A stretch of 64,000 bases of DNA from Klebsormidium nitens (GCA_000708835.1 DF237134.1:1-64000), one strand, 5' to 3'; shown: positions 1 through 11,500, counted from the stretch's first letter. Notes: generated by a model not told the origin, from the letters alone. Program-made: numbers and translations.

Positions 1-150
1 AGAATGGTCGCCCAAACTTGCCTGAATGAGTGACCAGCCACTTGCATTTACATCTGCTGGATCCTTCTTCGTTTCCCTAAGCCTCCGCTCCTTTCGTGCA
101 GGAGCTTCGCTGTCGCGCCTCTGGGGACATTCCCCGGCAGGGTCGCGCCG

Positions 151-198
151 AGAGCCAGCTCAACCTTTACCGGGAGAGCCAGCTCAACCTTTACCGGG
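151..198. repeat. 24-bp tandem duplication
   Basis: Two adjacent, apparently identical 24-bp units (151-174 and 175-198), each containing AGCTCAACCTTTACC. They lie upstream of the methyltransferase gene. No function is visible; replication slippage is the simplest explanation. Confidence 0.8.
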
Positions 199-441
199 GA
201 CTGAATCCGCGAATTCACAATTCTCCTTTCGACAAGTCGAGATGATTTCGTAACGGTATTAGAGAAGCTGGTCACAGTGCAATGTGACCCGTGCAGTGGG
301 CTTGCAAACGGAAGCCTGGGAAGGCGCTGCTGTCCCGCCTCAAGTGCAAGTTGTGCACCTTTCTCTTCTGAACGTGCAGTGGAAGGGGAAGGGGCATGTG
401 CATCAGGGTGCTGAATCAGTCCTGTAAAGGGCACCTGCGGG

Positions 442-951
442 ATGCAGGGTTTGTGGCTGGGCACCTGGCTGCGCTACCTGGCCGGCACTCGGCTCGCCCC
501 CTTCGTGGCGATGCCCCCCCGAGTGGTGCGCGAGCTGCTCGACCTGGCTGACGTCACCCCCTCCGACACACTGGTTGACATCGGCTGCGGGGACGGCCGC
601 ATTCTAGTTGCAGCTGCACAGCGCGGGGCGCAATGCTGCGGCTTCGAGATGATTTCAAGCCTGGCCAATGAGGCGCGGGAGAACGCGCAGCGGGCGGGTG
701 TCGCGGACCGCATCGCCGTGCACGAGGTGGATGCGATGAAGGCCGACTTGAGGAGCGCGAGCGTGGTCACGCTGTTTCTAACGAGCGCGGGGAACAAACG
801 GTTGTTGCCGAAGTTTGGGGCGGAGCTGGCGCCCGATGCCCGGGTGGTGTCCTGGCTGTGGGAGATGGAGGGGGTCAAGCCAGCGCGGGTGAAGCGCGTT
901 GGCGGGGTGGGCATGTATCTGTACACAGGTTCACACTTCAGAGAAAGCTGA
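442..951 (+). CDS. small class I SAM-dependent methyltransferase
   Basis: Encodes 169 residues in one uninterrupted frame, ending TGA. Residues 45-54 read LVDIGCGDGR, the glycine-rich motif I that binds S-adenosylmethionine, and an acidic residue follows the next strand (GFEM) as in class I methyltransferases. A later TLFLTSAGNKRL stretch resembles motif IV of the small family that includes FAM173/ATPSCKMT lysine methyltransferases and uncharacterised plant and bacterial homologues. The start was taken as the first ATG of the frame; the N-terminus (AGTRLAPFVAMP) already looks homologous to this family, so little is missing, but an upstream exon with an organelle transit peptide cannot be excluded. 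The substrate cannot be read from the sequence. Confident on the fold, unsure of the exact family. Confidence 0.75.
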   Translation: MQGLWLGTWLRYLAGTRLAPFVAMPPRVVRELLDLADVTPSDTLVDIGCGDGRILVAAAQRGAQCCGFEMISSLANEARENAQRAGVADRIAVHEVDAMKADLRSASVVTLFLTSAGNKRLLPKFGAELAPDARVVSWLWEMEGVKPARVKRVGGVGMYLYTGSHFRES

Positions 952-2276
952 GCTGAAAGTGCAGCGGAGGGGGCCTGGTCTCTGCAGATGGCTAGAGGAG
1001 TTTCCCTTTAGCCCCTACTGAAAATCTGCCTCATTGGGAATCATGCTGAGGCATGAATTTCTGCCAGGCCCACAGTGAGGACACCAGATGAGGTGCAGGA
1101 AGGTAAAGTGCCATGTGGTATGGTCTGCACGGTTGAAGGCAGTCTGCTTCTGGTCATGCTGGAGTCATGATCAGTCTGCATGCATGTTGTGACGAACCGG
1201 CATGGAACTTGCTTCGTTATGCAAGTCCGGTTTCAGTGGCACGAATGGGTGTCTGAAGTAGCCACTGTAACTGGACTTTTATCGTTTGATCCAAGCACAA
1301 ACCTCAAGCAAGGGTCGGAAAAGGTTGCGGCAAGTAGTTGTCCCTCAACGGAGCTGAATGATGGCGCCAGTGAAGGACTGAAGCGCGCTTTTCATGTAGC
1401 TTTCTGTTCCTTGTTTGCAGTCTGCCCATGAAGGAATTGCAACTGGTTGTTTGATCAGGGGCTATTACAACGAGCTCAACAGTCCCTAATCCAAGCATCA
1501 AGCAGTATACAGGCTCTAGAGCTCGAAACCTCCAGCTAAAAGCCCTTCTCGAGCAGCCAGTTTGGGCCCACCCAGTAACAAGACGGAAATGATGCAGAGA
1601 CAGTGACTGAAATGGATACATAGCAATAACCTGCCAGCGACATGCTGATAAGTCTATTCTGACTAAGTACAAGCTTCTGTTAGGGAGTTACGATCTCACG
1701 AGCTCACATTGACCCAAGTACAGAAATCAGGACAAACTTTCTCCAGAGAAACACGTTCTCAAAAGCTGCCACATATCGAGCTAGCCAGCTAAGCTCATGA
1801 AACAAGTGCAATGCGAACCGGCCTCGAGTCAAGTGTCCTGGTTGGAGCTAGATCCGAACAATTACGAACGGGCCTGCACAGTCTTGCAGGTTGTATCTTA
1901 CTTTTCGTTCTTACTTAAACATGAGAATCATGATTCAAGTATTGTTTAAAACTGTGAAGCTTTTGATTGATAAGACCACACATGTACAGTGATAGAAACG
2001 ACATGTCCAGATCTTAGTCATGATGCACCGTCGTGGCCATGTGCAACGCGCACCTTCCGTCAGTGTCACATAAATTATACGTGTGCCTGCAACATCTTAT
2101 AAGTAACAAGTATGAACGAGTCCATATTTCAGGCTTGTGCATATGTGCTAGCTCACATCACTCGCGTTGATGATCAAAAGATTGCCGCCTGCAGCCTGCC
2201 CGGCGGCCTAGCTTTGACAGTGAGACATGCGCTGCACAGCATGCATATCCAACCGACATGATCACGAACAAACATG
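952..2276. other. intergenic stretch, no gene seen
   Basis: Only short frames without coding character are present on either strand. The 3' UTR of the methyltransferase presumably occupies its left part. The right part is AT-richer flank of the retroelement. I see no RNA gene. Confidence 0.6.
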
Positions 2277-2340
2277 TGTCGCGACAGACCATCTCGACGC
2301 TAGATCATGTCGGCACCACAGCATGTCACTTGCATCACTC
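2277..2340. repeat. 64-bp direct repeat, outer copy
   Basis: Identical as read to 2679-2742. The unit begins with the palindrome TGTCGCGACA. The two copies bracket the left LTR-like repeat, which is not normal LTR-element structure. Confidence 0.85.
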
Positions 2341-2343
2341 GCA

Positions 2344-2669
2344 GTGAATAATGACTGCGCCGCGTCCAGCGCGATCAAGGCACGTCAGAACGGTTCATGA
2401 GTGTGAATGAGACACGGAATTACAACCACGCCCTCATGGCATGGAGGGAAACTTCTTACTGGCCATCGTACAACTCTCAAGGGTTTACAATGAAGTCGCC
2501 CTTACAAAGCCTCAGATTGAACAGAAGAAAGAATGCCTAAGCTGCATTCTTCCTTCAAGTCACCAGTCACCTGAGCCTGCAGCACTACTCAACATCATCT
2601 ACACAATACTGAGACAATAATTACACCAATTATTGTCTCCCCATCTAGTTGCGACACAAATCGGACGCG
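2344..2669 (-). repeat. LTR-like direct repeat (3' LTR in gag orientation)
   Basis: A 326-bp segment that reads identical to 4878-5203 (offset 2534). It contains a perfect 12-bp inverted repeat with a 5-bp loop (2611-2639). Relative to the gag frame, on the minus strand, this is the downstream LTR. No difference was found on reading, which implies recent insertion or gene conversion. The exact LTR termini are uncertain: the right copy may extend to about 5222 (CGTGACA), and the left one shows a related CGTGACA at 2670-2676 after a short deletion. Confidence 0.8.
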
Positions 2670-2678
2670 CGTGACAGC

Positions 2679-2742
2679 TGTCGCGACAGACCATCTCGAC
2701 GCTAGATCATGTCGGCACCACAGCATGTCACTTGCATCACTC
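2679..2742. repeat. 64-bp direct repeat, inner copy
   Basis: Second copy of the 2277-2340 unit, immediately inside the left LTR. It overlaps the palindrome GACAGCTGTC at 2673-2682. No copy was seen beside the right LTR. Confidence 0.85.
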
Positions 2743-3010
2743 TCCCCTCCTGGGTCCGATCGTCGAACTAAAGTCGGACCCAAACACAGCACTACAAGTG
2801 ACGCCCACAACTGTCGCAACGTCGCCGTGCACAGCTGCGCCGCCACACTGCTGCGGTCCTGCCCCGTTCCAGCCGACCACGTGCCAGCCATCTACTCCCG
2901 TCGCCCCCGCGCTCCGAGTATCCCCCCACCGCACGCCAGGCATCCTGGCACCTTCCTAAGTAGCCACCGCACACTAGGCACCACAGGCCTTGCGGCCACC
3001 TCCCGGCCGC

Positions 3011-3904
3011 TTAGGCACGCGCCCCTCCCACCGGCAGCGCCAACGAGCTGAGCTCGTACTCCTGGTCGTCATACTCCGACCCTTCCTCTTCCGCGCCCTC
3101 ACCAGCGCCCGCGCCTTCAGCAGCAATTGCCTGCAGCTCCGCCTTCCAAGCCAGGAACTCCGCAAACTCTGCGGCGGAAACAATGCGCAGCCCCTCAGTG
3201 TCGACGGCCACCACCTTTGACACGGGCTGCCGCACCCTTCTCTCGACCACCGCCGGCGCCGCAAGTGCTGCCACAGGCCTACCACCTCCCCGGGCTCTGC
3301 TAGCCTCGGAAATCCTGGGCACTTGCTCACGCGCTATCTTCAGCCGCGCATTCATCGCTGTCACCCGCAGCGCCGCCTCATACGCCTCGTCTAGTGTATA
3401 TGCCCCTCCAGCCTGAGCCGTCCCCGCCATCGCCTGCAAGTTCGTTTGCTCAGCTAGCCGCCTGTCAAGGCATGTCACAAACTTGGTCACCAACTCCTGG
3501 TCCCCAAGCGGCTGGCCCAAATCCAGAGCCAAGCCCTGCAGCCTGAACAGCAGCGACGGCAGGTCCTCGCCTGACTCCCGCCTGAACTGCACCCACTCAT
3601 GAGCCTTCCCCTCCTTGTGGTCCTCAAAGTGCCGCCTCAGCGACGCTAAGAGCGCGCCCACCGGGTCTGACGTCCTGCAGTGGGCCTCGTACTCCCTCTC
3701 ATGAGCAAGCCTGGCAGGGTTATCCAGAAACTCTCCCAAGAAGATGCAATACCGCCCTGCAAACTCTGCCCCCTCCAGCGGGTTGCCCACATCCTTCTGC
3801 AGCTTCTTGAACCTCTGCTCCAAGCTGCCCTTCACCATCAGCTCAAATTGCTTGATGGTGAGCCCCTCGCCCTTCTTCCCGGAGAAACCTCTGTCTCCCG
3901 TCAT
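3011..3904 (-). CDS. gag: retrotransposon Gag-like protein
   Basis: A 297-residue frame on the minus strand. The central region (about residues 45-150, including HEWVQFRRESGEDLPSLL and LVTKFVTCLDRRLAEQ) has the helical pattern of the retrotransposon Gag domain (PF03732-like) of Ty3-type elements. No CCHC zinc knuckle is present. The C-terminus is rich in Gly, Ala, Glu and Asp. A second frame at 3843-4100 (85 residues, starting MPVETRAQLARRYL) overlaps this start in another phase and reads like a Gag N-terminus. The true protein may therefore begin at 4100 and be broken by a frameshift near 3.9 kb. Confidence 0.65.
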   Translation of the reverse strand: MTGDRGFSGKKGEGLTIKQFELMVKGSLEQRFKKLQKDVGNPLEGAEFAGRYCIFLGEFLDNPARLAHEREYEAHCRTSDPVGALLASLRRHFEDHKEGKAHEWVQFRRESGEDLPSLLFRLQGLALDLGQPLGDQELVTKFVTCLDRRLAEQTNLQAMAGTAQAGGAYTLDEAYEAALRVTAMNARLKIAREQVPRISEASRARGGGRPVAALAAPAVVERRVRQPVSKVVAVDTEGLRIVSAAEFAEFLAWKAELQAIAAEGAGAGEGAEEEGSEYDDQEYELSSLALPVGGARA

Positions 3905-4100
3905 TCACCCCCGCTGGCGCCATCTCCCCTTCGTCCGCCCACCAGCTGGTCTCAAACTCCCACGCGCCTGCGCCCGCGTCCGCCTCTGCTTCTGCTGCCA
4001 CAACACCCTCGGCACCCAGAGTTATTGCTGGCCCCTGCGAAACCGCTTGCACTACTGCCAGGTACCTTCTAGCCAGCTGAGCCCTAGTCTCAACTGGCAT
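3843..4100 (-). pseudogene. possible out-of-frame N-terminal part of gag
   Basis: An 85-residue frame beginning MPVETRAQLARRYL, followed by an Ala/Glu-rich stretch with several Trp. It overlaps the first 62 bases of the main gag frame in a different phase. Either a single frameshift has split the gene, or the two parts are joined by recoding. Which of these holds cannot be decided from one copy. Confidence 0.4.
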
Positions 4101-4877
4101 GGAAGCGCACCCGACCCTTGGCGCCTTGCTGCGCCCACTTCACCCGGCTTCCCCTCCGCAGCGTTACCAGAGCCGCCAGCTGCCGCACCGTCCCTGCAGG
4201 CTGCCAGAACCTTGCCCCTCGTTCTGCTCCGCCGTGAGCCTGGCGCCTTGCCACCAGACTCGCTGCCGCCGCTTCAGGCGCTACTCCTCAGCGCCAGCCA
4301 GCTCCACACCAGCTCCCGGCCTGCTCAGCGCTCTGACGCTTCTGCGCGCCCCCGCTCACACTATCTGGCCCCTGCCACAGTGTCCTGACAGGGCCTGTTC
4401 ATAAACCTGGCGCCTTGCCTGCGCCCCGCTGTACCACCAGACTGTCTGCAGCGGCTCCTAGCGTTACCGCAGCCCTGAAGACCTGGTGCATACCAACACC
4501 GTCAAATCTCAACTACTTGCGCCTATGCACAGCGCCTGTTCGCCGCACACCTCGCGCACCGCTGCTCACAGCAGCTCACCGCAGCACCCAATGCACTGCC
4601 TCCCACAGTCCACTAACTGTGACAGGGGCTGCCTTGTGCAAACCCCTTCTCCCCTGCGCCTATGCTCAGCTAACTTTGCTGACCACCTCGCGCCCCGCTG
4701 CTCTCCGCTCAGCGGTCTCCCCAGCACTTGATGCTGCTCGCAGTCCGCAGACTGTAACAAGGGCTGCCTTGTGCAGGCCCTTTCACCACAGCGCTCGCAG
4801 CGCTACTCCTGGCACCTCAGTGCTATTCTCCTTCCAGGCCTGATTCATCAACTCATGCAACCGTGATTCTTTCTTCT

Positions 4878-5203
4878 GTGAATAATGACTGCGCCGCGTC
4901 CAGCGCGATCAAGGCACGTCAGAACGGTTCATGAGTGTGAATGAGACACGGAATTACAACCACGCCCTCATGGCATGGAGGGAAACTTCTTACTGGCCAT
5001 CGTACAACTCTCAAGGGTTTACAATGAAGTCGCCCTTACAAAGCCTCAGATTGAACAGAAGAAAGAATGCCTAAGCTGCATTCTTCCTTCAAGTCACCAG
5101 TCACCTGAGCCTGCAGCACTACTCAACATCATCTACACAATACTGAGACAATAATTACACCAATTATTGTCTCCCCATCTAGTTGCGACACAAATCGGAC
5201 GCG
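4878..5203 (-). repeat. LTR-like direct repeat (5' LTR in gag orientation)
   Basis: Right-hand copy of the 326-bp repeat, identical on reading to 2344-2669, with the same 12-bp hairpin at 5145-5173. As gag runs leftwards, this copy would carry the element's promoter. Confidence 0.8.
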
Positions 5204-5545
5204 ACACAATCGGGCGTGACACATGCTGAAATTATCTCAAAAAGGACTCAGAAGTTGGATTCTTGTAACCCGCGAATAGGTTTTGACAATCTGCTCAAAT
5301 CTAATGGGCAAAGATGGTAAGCGGCTGATTGCGGCCACTGTGGAATGCAGCTTGCAAAAGTTTGTGTAGCCTCTGACAACCGATGGCTCAACCGATGCCC
5401 ATGTAGGACAATTACAGTATGTCGCCATGGAGCGTGCAGTCCCACTTGGCTCGGAACAAGCATGCAAGAAAGACCTTCGGACCCATAAAGACCAATCGTG
5501 CAGAACCGGGCTGTATATAGTTTCGACTCAGTCGGCAGATATTCT
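5204..5545. other. short spacer, CPSF73 3' UTR
   Basis: Lies between the retroelement and the CPSF73 stop codon. It has no coding character and presumably holds the CPSF73 3' UTR and poly(A) site. The element's insertion may have truncated or replaced the original downstream sequence. Confidence 0.5.
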
Positions 5546-8500
5546 TCAAACTTTTAACGGATGAACTGCCGCATCCATCCTCCTAAATGCTGTCCGTATC
5601 CTATCTGCCATCTGCTCGTCTTCGCACTCAAGCTCCTTGCTCTCGTAGTCGAACTTCGCTTGCACCCCGTCCATCTTGACCGTCAACACTTTCGCCTCCT
5701 CGTCTAGATCCACCGTCCCAAATAAGTCTCTCAACAACCTTCTTCTTAGCCTCAACTCGTCCCGTTCTGACACACTCCCCGTGCCAACTAGAGCGAGCCT
5801 CTTTTCGGACGCCCCAGCGTCCAGCTGGAGCACCAGCGCCACCACCGAGTCCGCGACCATGTCCGCAATCGGGTCGGACGCCCACTCCATCACAAGCAGC
5901 TCGTCCGACTCGTGCCTGACCGTCACCACCCCGTGCACACTTAGCGACTCGACCTCCGCCTTGTCAACTGTTACCACCCCCTCGTACAGCTGCTCTAACC
6001 GTTGCCGCAAGGAGAAGAAGGAGCCCCGGTAGGGGAGCGACTGCCGCTGCAAAACGCTCCCCGAGCTCAGCTGCGTATACGTGTGCAAGTCTGCCGGGTC
6101 CATCAACTGGTAAGTGAAGCCCTTTTTAACCAGGAGCCCGCCCACTTGGGTGCCCTCCCCCGGGGTCTCGGCCGCCAGACGGCCGACGGTCTTGGCGGTC
6201 TTCTCGCTTGTGAAGTGGAGCTCGACGGTTTGCGTGTTCTTGGGGGTCAGCACCTGGCAAGAAACGGGAGTTCGGAGCTTTTCTCGGAGCTACGCTTTGA
6301 GTTCACGAGGTGGTTGACACGATCTGCAAAGTTTGAGTAGCGCCCTCAGAGAAAATCCTGTGAAGCTAGGAAAGTCTCGCCCAGTTTGACACGTATGCGA
6401 CCATTTGAGTCTGCGAAGAAAACGATTGGAGATGAAGATGAAGCTAGCGATTGCGCCGCTTCCAGAACGAGGAGGACCGTCGGTTTCTGCACGTCGCAAA
6501 TCTAGCACGTCGTCTTTATGAGACCGCTCGGATGTTGCGAAGACAAGGGCGAGCGACACACCTCAACTGTTGGCAGCGTCGAAAGACACTGTTTTGGCAA
6601 AAGTCTTGGACAAAAGGATGCATTTGAGTACGAAGGCCTTCTGATCGAACCTTAGAAACAGGGGCAGCAATTATATGCCCCGGAAAGCGGTCAACATAAC
6701 ATGACGTTTGGGTTGAAAAAAAGGCCGAAATTGCGTCAACAGAAGCATCCTCGACCCAGAGCTTCGCAACCGGACATTAGCTGGATTGAGAAGCACCCGG
6801 CTGTTCAAATGGCGCCTGGTACGCTCCGTCAACAGCGGCTCAGTTTGCGAGCGGAAATCGAAGCCTCGTGGGCTCTCAACCAACGACTCGTCACGAAAGC
6901 GAAAAAATTCACGTGGATTCCTAGCAGCAGATAGCTCTCACGAAGCGCTTCTTATCCCTTTCCTCCTACGCACACACGACTTACCGACGCACCCCATCAA
7001 TCTGCACACCTCACCTTGATGTCCGTCCCCGCAAACACGGTGTTGAGCTTGCTCTTGAGCCGCCCCATCTCGTTGGCCTCCCCGTGCACCAGAATGATGT
7101 TGGGCGGCCGCAGCTCCGTCAGGAAGTCGCTGGTCTGCGTGTAGTCCGCGTGCGCGGAGAAGGAGATGTAGTGCACGCTCATGCGGAGCGGGACGGGGAG
7201 GCCGCTTTGGAGGACCACCTCCTTGGGCTCCTTCAGGATCGTGCTCGCGAGCGTGCCCTCCACGCTGTACCCGGGCACGATGCACGCGTTGCGCTTGTCC
7301 TAGAAATAAGCGAAGATTAAATCTGGTGAAGAAAAGCTACATGTGTTGCGCAGGAGAATGTTGGGGATGTTGATGGATCGGACGTGTGCTCGCCAGCGTG
7401 CCCTTCAAGCTGTACCCGGGCACGATGCACGCGTTGCGCTTGTTGTAGGGAGAGTGACCATTGTGAGCAGGAAAGGGCCCCTTTCACAAGTATGATCAAA
7501 ATCCAGGTGATCCAGCAGGAATATTAGTGAGGGTATTCTCCGCGCTGTTCCCGGATCGGCTACATGCGTTGCGCCTGTTGTGGGCGGGAAGGAGGAGCGG
7601 ATAAAATGGACAAATCTGTAACGGAGTAGAGAGGAGACGAGTGATTTGGGGTTATGATCAATCGTCGCGTGGACTCAACTTTACTTCGATGCTTTATCCT
7701 TTTGCTGAGGGATAAGAGGACGACAAGTGAAGGTTCAGAAATTTTCTGTACGTGCTCCGCGAAGAAAGACCGCGTGCTCTGAACAAAGGGCTGCGCAAGC
7801 AGTTAAATATGAGGACCACGCGCACGCTCGTATCCTGTACTTAACCTTCTTGACAACGCCTTCCTGAGAGGCAACAGGAAGATGAAGTCCACAGTATCCG
7901 CAAACCGCCAGTGGTCCAAGAGACCCTCAATCACAGTAAACCTTAGATATAAACGGTGGGTTTCGAGATTCAAACTGTACAGCAGCTCTTGAACGGAGAA
8001 AGAAGTAGATTGACACGTGGCATGCTCACCTGGCACCACATGTCAAACAGCTGGCGCGACATGCCGCTCTGCAGCATCCCGGGGCTGGCCATCACAACCG
8101 ACGGGCCCACGTCCTCGAACTCCCGGATACTCCGCAGATTCGATATGAACTTGAAATTGAACGGGTTGTCGATCTCGAACTGCCCCCGGATGCGATCATT
8201 CATCGAATTGATGTACGTCTGGTACACGAGCAGCGACTTCTGCGCGAGCGGCGACGCATAGTAAATGGGCACGTGCTGGATCTCGGGGTGCGCCGCCCAG
8301 TACTCCTCCATGATGAGCAGCAGCTCCTGCGCGCGCCCGAGCGCGAACGCGGGGATGAGCACGCGGCCGCCCTGCATGACCGTGCTCGCGATGATCTCCG
8401 TGAAGCTGCACGGAGAAATTAGAGTCGTCAGCATTGGGGGGATAGTTCGTAAATGGAGCTCTAAAGGAGTGGCTCGATTCCCCCTTCGAAGCGGCCATGA

Positions 8501-11500
8501 AGGACTCAACGGCAATGATTCCCGTTGGGTTGCCCACAACGAAAAGGCCCCACTGGTTCCGTTTGTAAGTGGATCGGGGAGCCCGACATATGCTCGAGTG
8601 TAACGCACCTTCGGACGTTACAGTAAGCTTACTGAATCAAAAACGAGAGGCACTACGTCGAACCGACTGAGCTGTTCAGATACAGCTAAATGACTAACGG
8701 TCGGTCTGCCGACGCTGAGCCCCCACTTGACGCATGCTTTCTGTCGTCCAGAACTCCTCGGAATCTGCAGACTTGAAACCTCAAATCTTGATTGCTCGAC
8801 GGTTCAGTCGTCCGGCCCGCACTCACCGGCGCTCGGTTACCGCGCGCGGCTGGTAAATTTGCAGGCCGTATGTAAAAAATACCAGTTCTCTCGAAACTCC
8901 GTTTCATCTCAAATGTATGATGATCCAAACATCCAAACTCACCGGCGCTCCCGCACCGCGCGCGGCTGGTGTATCTGCACGCCGTACGTCGACTCGATGA
9001 TGCAGACGTCCGGCGAGAAGGGCGGCATTTCCGCGGCGCGCAGGTGGCGGTCCTCCTCCCGGGAGTAGTCCCCGGTGTACAGCACGCGCACGCCCGCCAC
9101 GTCGACCATGAACATGGCCGCGCCCAGCACGTGGCCTGCGGTGTACGCCCAGAAGCGGATGCCGTCGACTTCGACCGTCTGGTGGTAGTCGATGACCTGC
9201 GAGAAAGAAATAAAGAAAGTGTGGGGTCAAATAACATGTTCATGGTGCCTGTCAATGACCGTAGAAAGCAAAATATTAGATTGGTGTCATGGTGGTAGTT
9301 GATGACTTCGCCTGTGGGAAAAGGTGAAAAGCACTGGGTCGAAAAAAGTGTTATACTGGTAGTCGTGACCTTGGAAGAGGAAACAGAACGTGCTGGGTTG
9401 AACAGTGTGTCAGAGTAGAGTTTAAAGAAAAGGTTTGCGAGTGGGGCTCGGCTCGGCTTCTGCAGGGGAGGCATTGGCGTTTTTGCTGTTCTTTACGGAA
9501 GGGAGGAAAGGAACGAATCGTACGAAAAGCACGGCTGTCGTGCCTCGTTTTGCTTCAAGCCCAGTCATATCTCGAGCTTTGGACCAGCCCCTAGAAGCAA
9601 AGCTGGTGCTTCACTTTCTAAACGTAAGGAGATCCGTGGCTTTCCCCAGAGGCGCGAACGTCAGATACACTGTGCATTTCAACGTGCATCCGAGGTCGTC
9701 CGCGCCCCACTGATATCCGAAACCACCAAAACCGTTTGCGCACAATGACGAATGGGACAATGTCGGTTTCAAGAGTGAAAAAGTTACCGAACTGCGGGGT
9801 CTCCTGCAAACATCTCAAGCAATAGCATGACAACGAAACACGCGCTAAAATACAACAGAAGCACGCCCCATTCGACGCTGGTCCCGTTGCGCTCTCTCCG
9901 TCCTCATTGTTTGATGGCTTCTGAGCGAGAACGCTATGGTAGCAAACAAAGCGACACACACCGCAAAATAAGCATCAAAGATGTCCGCCCAAAGCGAGAA
10001 AGAAGAAAAGCAGAATACATCCCTATACCACTTCAATCCTAAGCATGGAGCTTTCTTGTGGGGTCCTACGTACTCCCCCCGTGTCGAAATTGAGAAGAGA
10101 TAGACAAGATCAGAGATGTCTACCTCAATCTTGGCCATGGATCGCTCCAGGTCGTGCTCATCGTAGAGCATGTCCTCGACGGCCACCTTGCTGACGCGCA
10201 CAAAGTCGAGCAGCAGCAGCTTGTAAATCGCCTTGGTCGCATGCGTCATGTACACCTTGCCCTTGAACGCAGTCTGGGACAAGATAGGCAAGAGGGCAGC
10301 AGTGTCAATGGGCTGGAAGAGAAACGCCGATGCTTAAACAAGTCCGCAGGTTCTCGTCCCAAACTTCGAATCCCTATTATGCTGCTCAGTCTTCGATACG
10401 GTCATGTGGACGTTGAACGGTTGCGCTTATGAGACCCGCCCGTTTTCTCTCGAATTCAGGAATAGCCATGCAAAGAAAAAGGAGCAAGACACGTCCTCTC
10501 TGGCCCCGTTTCCCAGCAGGCCTAACGTAGTAGGCTTCTTTGATGATCGCTATTCTGACAACGTCACTGCGTCAGCAGTAGATGCCGAGAAGTACACATA
10601 GGGCCCATGCAACAGGCCCTGATAAGTACTTTCAAGAACGATACGTTTTCAGCCTATCGAGGCACTTACCTTCTCTGTGACATACGGAAGCGACGCAGCA
10701 TGGTCCAAATGAAAGCTGCAGAGGAGTAGTATAACTGGTTGAGTCAGGGGGCAACTGAAAGGCGGAGGGCCAAGAAGTTGGTTAACAGAAAGTCAGAAAG
10801 TCCTACTTGCAGCACATACTTTGTACAGCCTCTCTGACTCATCGAAGCGACTTGCCAATAACCCATATGCCAAGCATCTGTACCACACTCCTCTTCTGTA
10901 AAGCTCGTTCTCAGATCGACTGAAATGAGACAATGACGTCGATCACTACAAGCTTGTCTTATCCAACCAACAATCTCAGCCCAAATCATGCTCGTTGCTC
11001 TGTTTCTTTTGGAAACCTCTTGGAGACTCTAACACTCACTGCGTAACAAGCAGGATGTCCACGGTGCTGAGGTCGATCTCATCGAAGAAGGGCAGGGCCG
11101 CCAGGCCCGAGTAGGCGGGGTGGATTCCGCAATCAAACTGCAGGGCAAAAGGACAGGGTGGTCCATGTGAGCAAGAGGACCGCAGGAAGCAGAAAAGATA
11201 CAGATGCCTGGCTCCAATTGAGGGTAATAAGCATGGTTCGACTTTGCTGTTTACCATTCTGGCCTGTTTAGCCATGTTTTTCAGACTGATTGGAACCGGC
11301 GGAGATGTGCAACTGTGCCTTTACTGTGCATAAGCAGGGTCCCAACAGCCTTGTCCTCAAGGTTGATGAGAGGTCAAAGATTCAATGCCGTCCGCGAGCG
11401 AGCCTCTCGTGGCACTCCTTTGGAAGCCTCACTGATGTCACTGACAAAGAGAAGCCCCGCCGGGGGTGATACTGCAGCGCCTCCACCCCTTGGAAAGGAT

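Larger units (their letters stand above)
2344..5203 (-). mobile_element. gag-only, non-autonomous LTR retrotransposon
   Basis: Identical 326-bp direct repeats flank about 2.2 kb whose only recognisable product is a Gag-like protein on the minus strand. No protease, reverse transcriptase, RNase H or integrase motif is visible, so the element would need enzymes from a relative (TR-GAG/LARD-like class). The interior right half (4.1-4.87 kb) is C-rich on the plus strand and carries no convincing frame. I could not find a clean tRNA primer-binding site or polypurine tract beside the repeats, nor a target-site duplication. A purine-rich run on the minus strand at about 2741-2752 is a possible polypurine tract if the 3' LTR really starts there. 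It sits 340 bp beyond the 3' end of the CPSF73 gene. Confidence 0.75.

Noticed and set aside
4099-4843. Plus-strand Pro/Ser/Ala-rich frames in the retroelement interior
   Set aside because: Composition reflects C-rich noncoding sequence; several frames are open at once and none has domain features.
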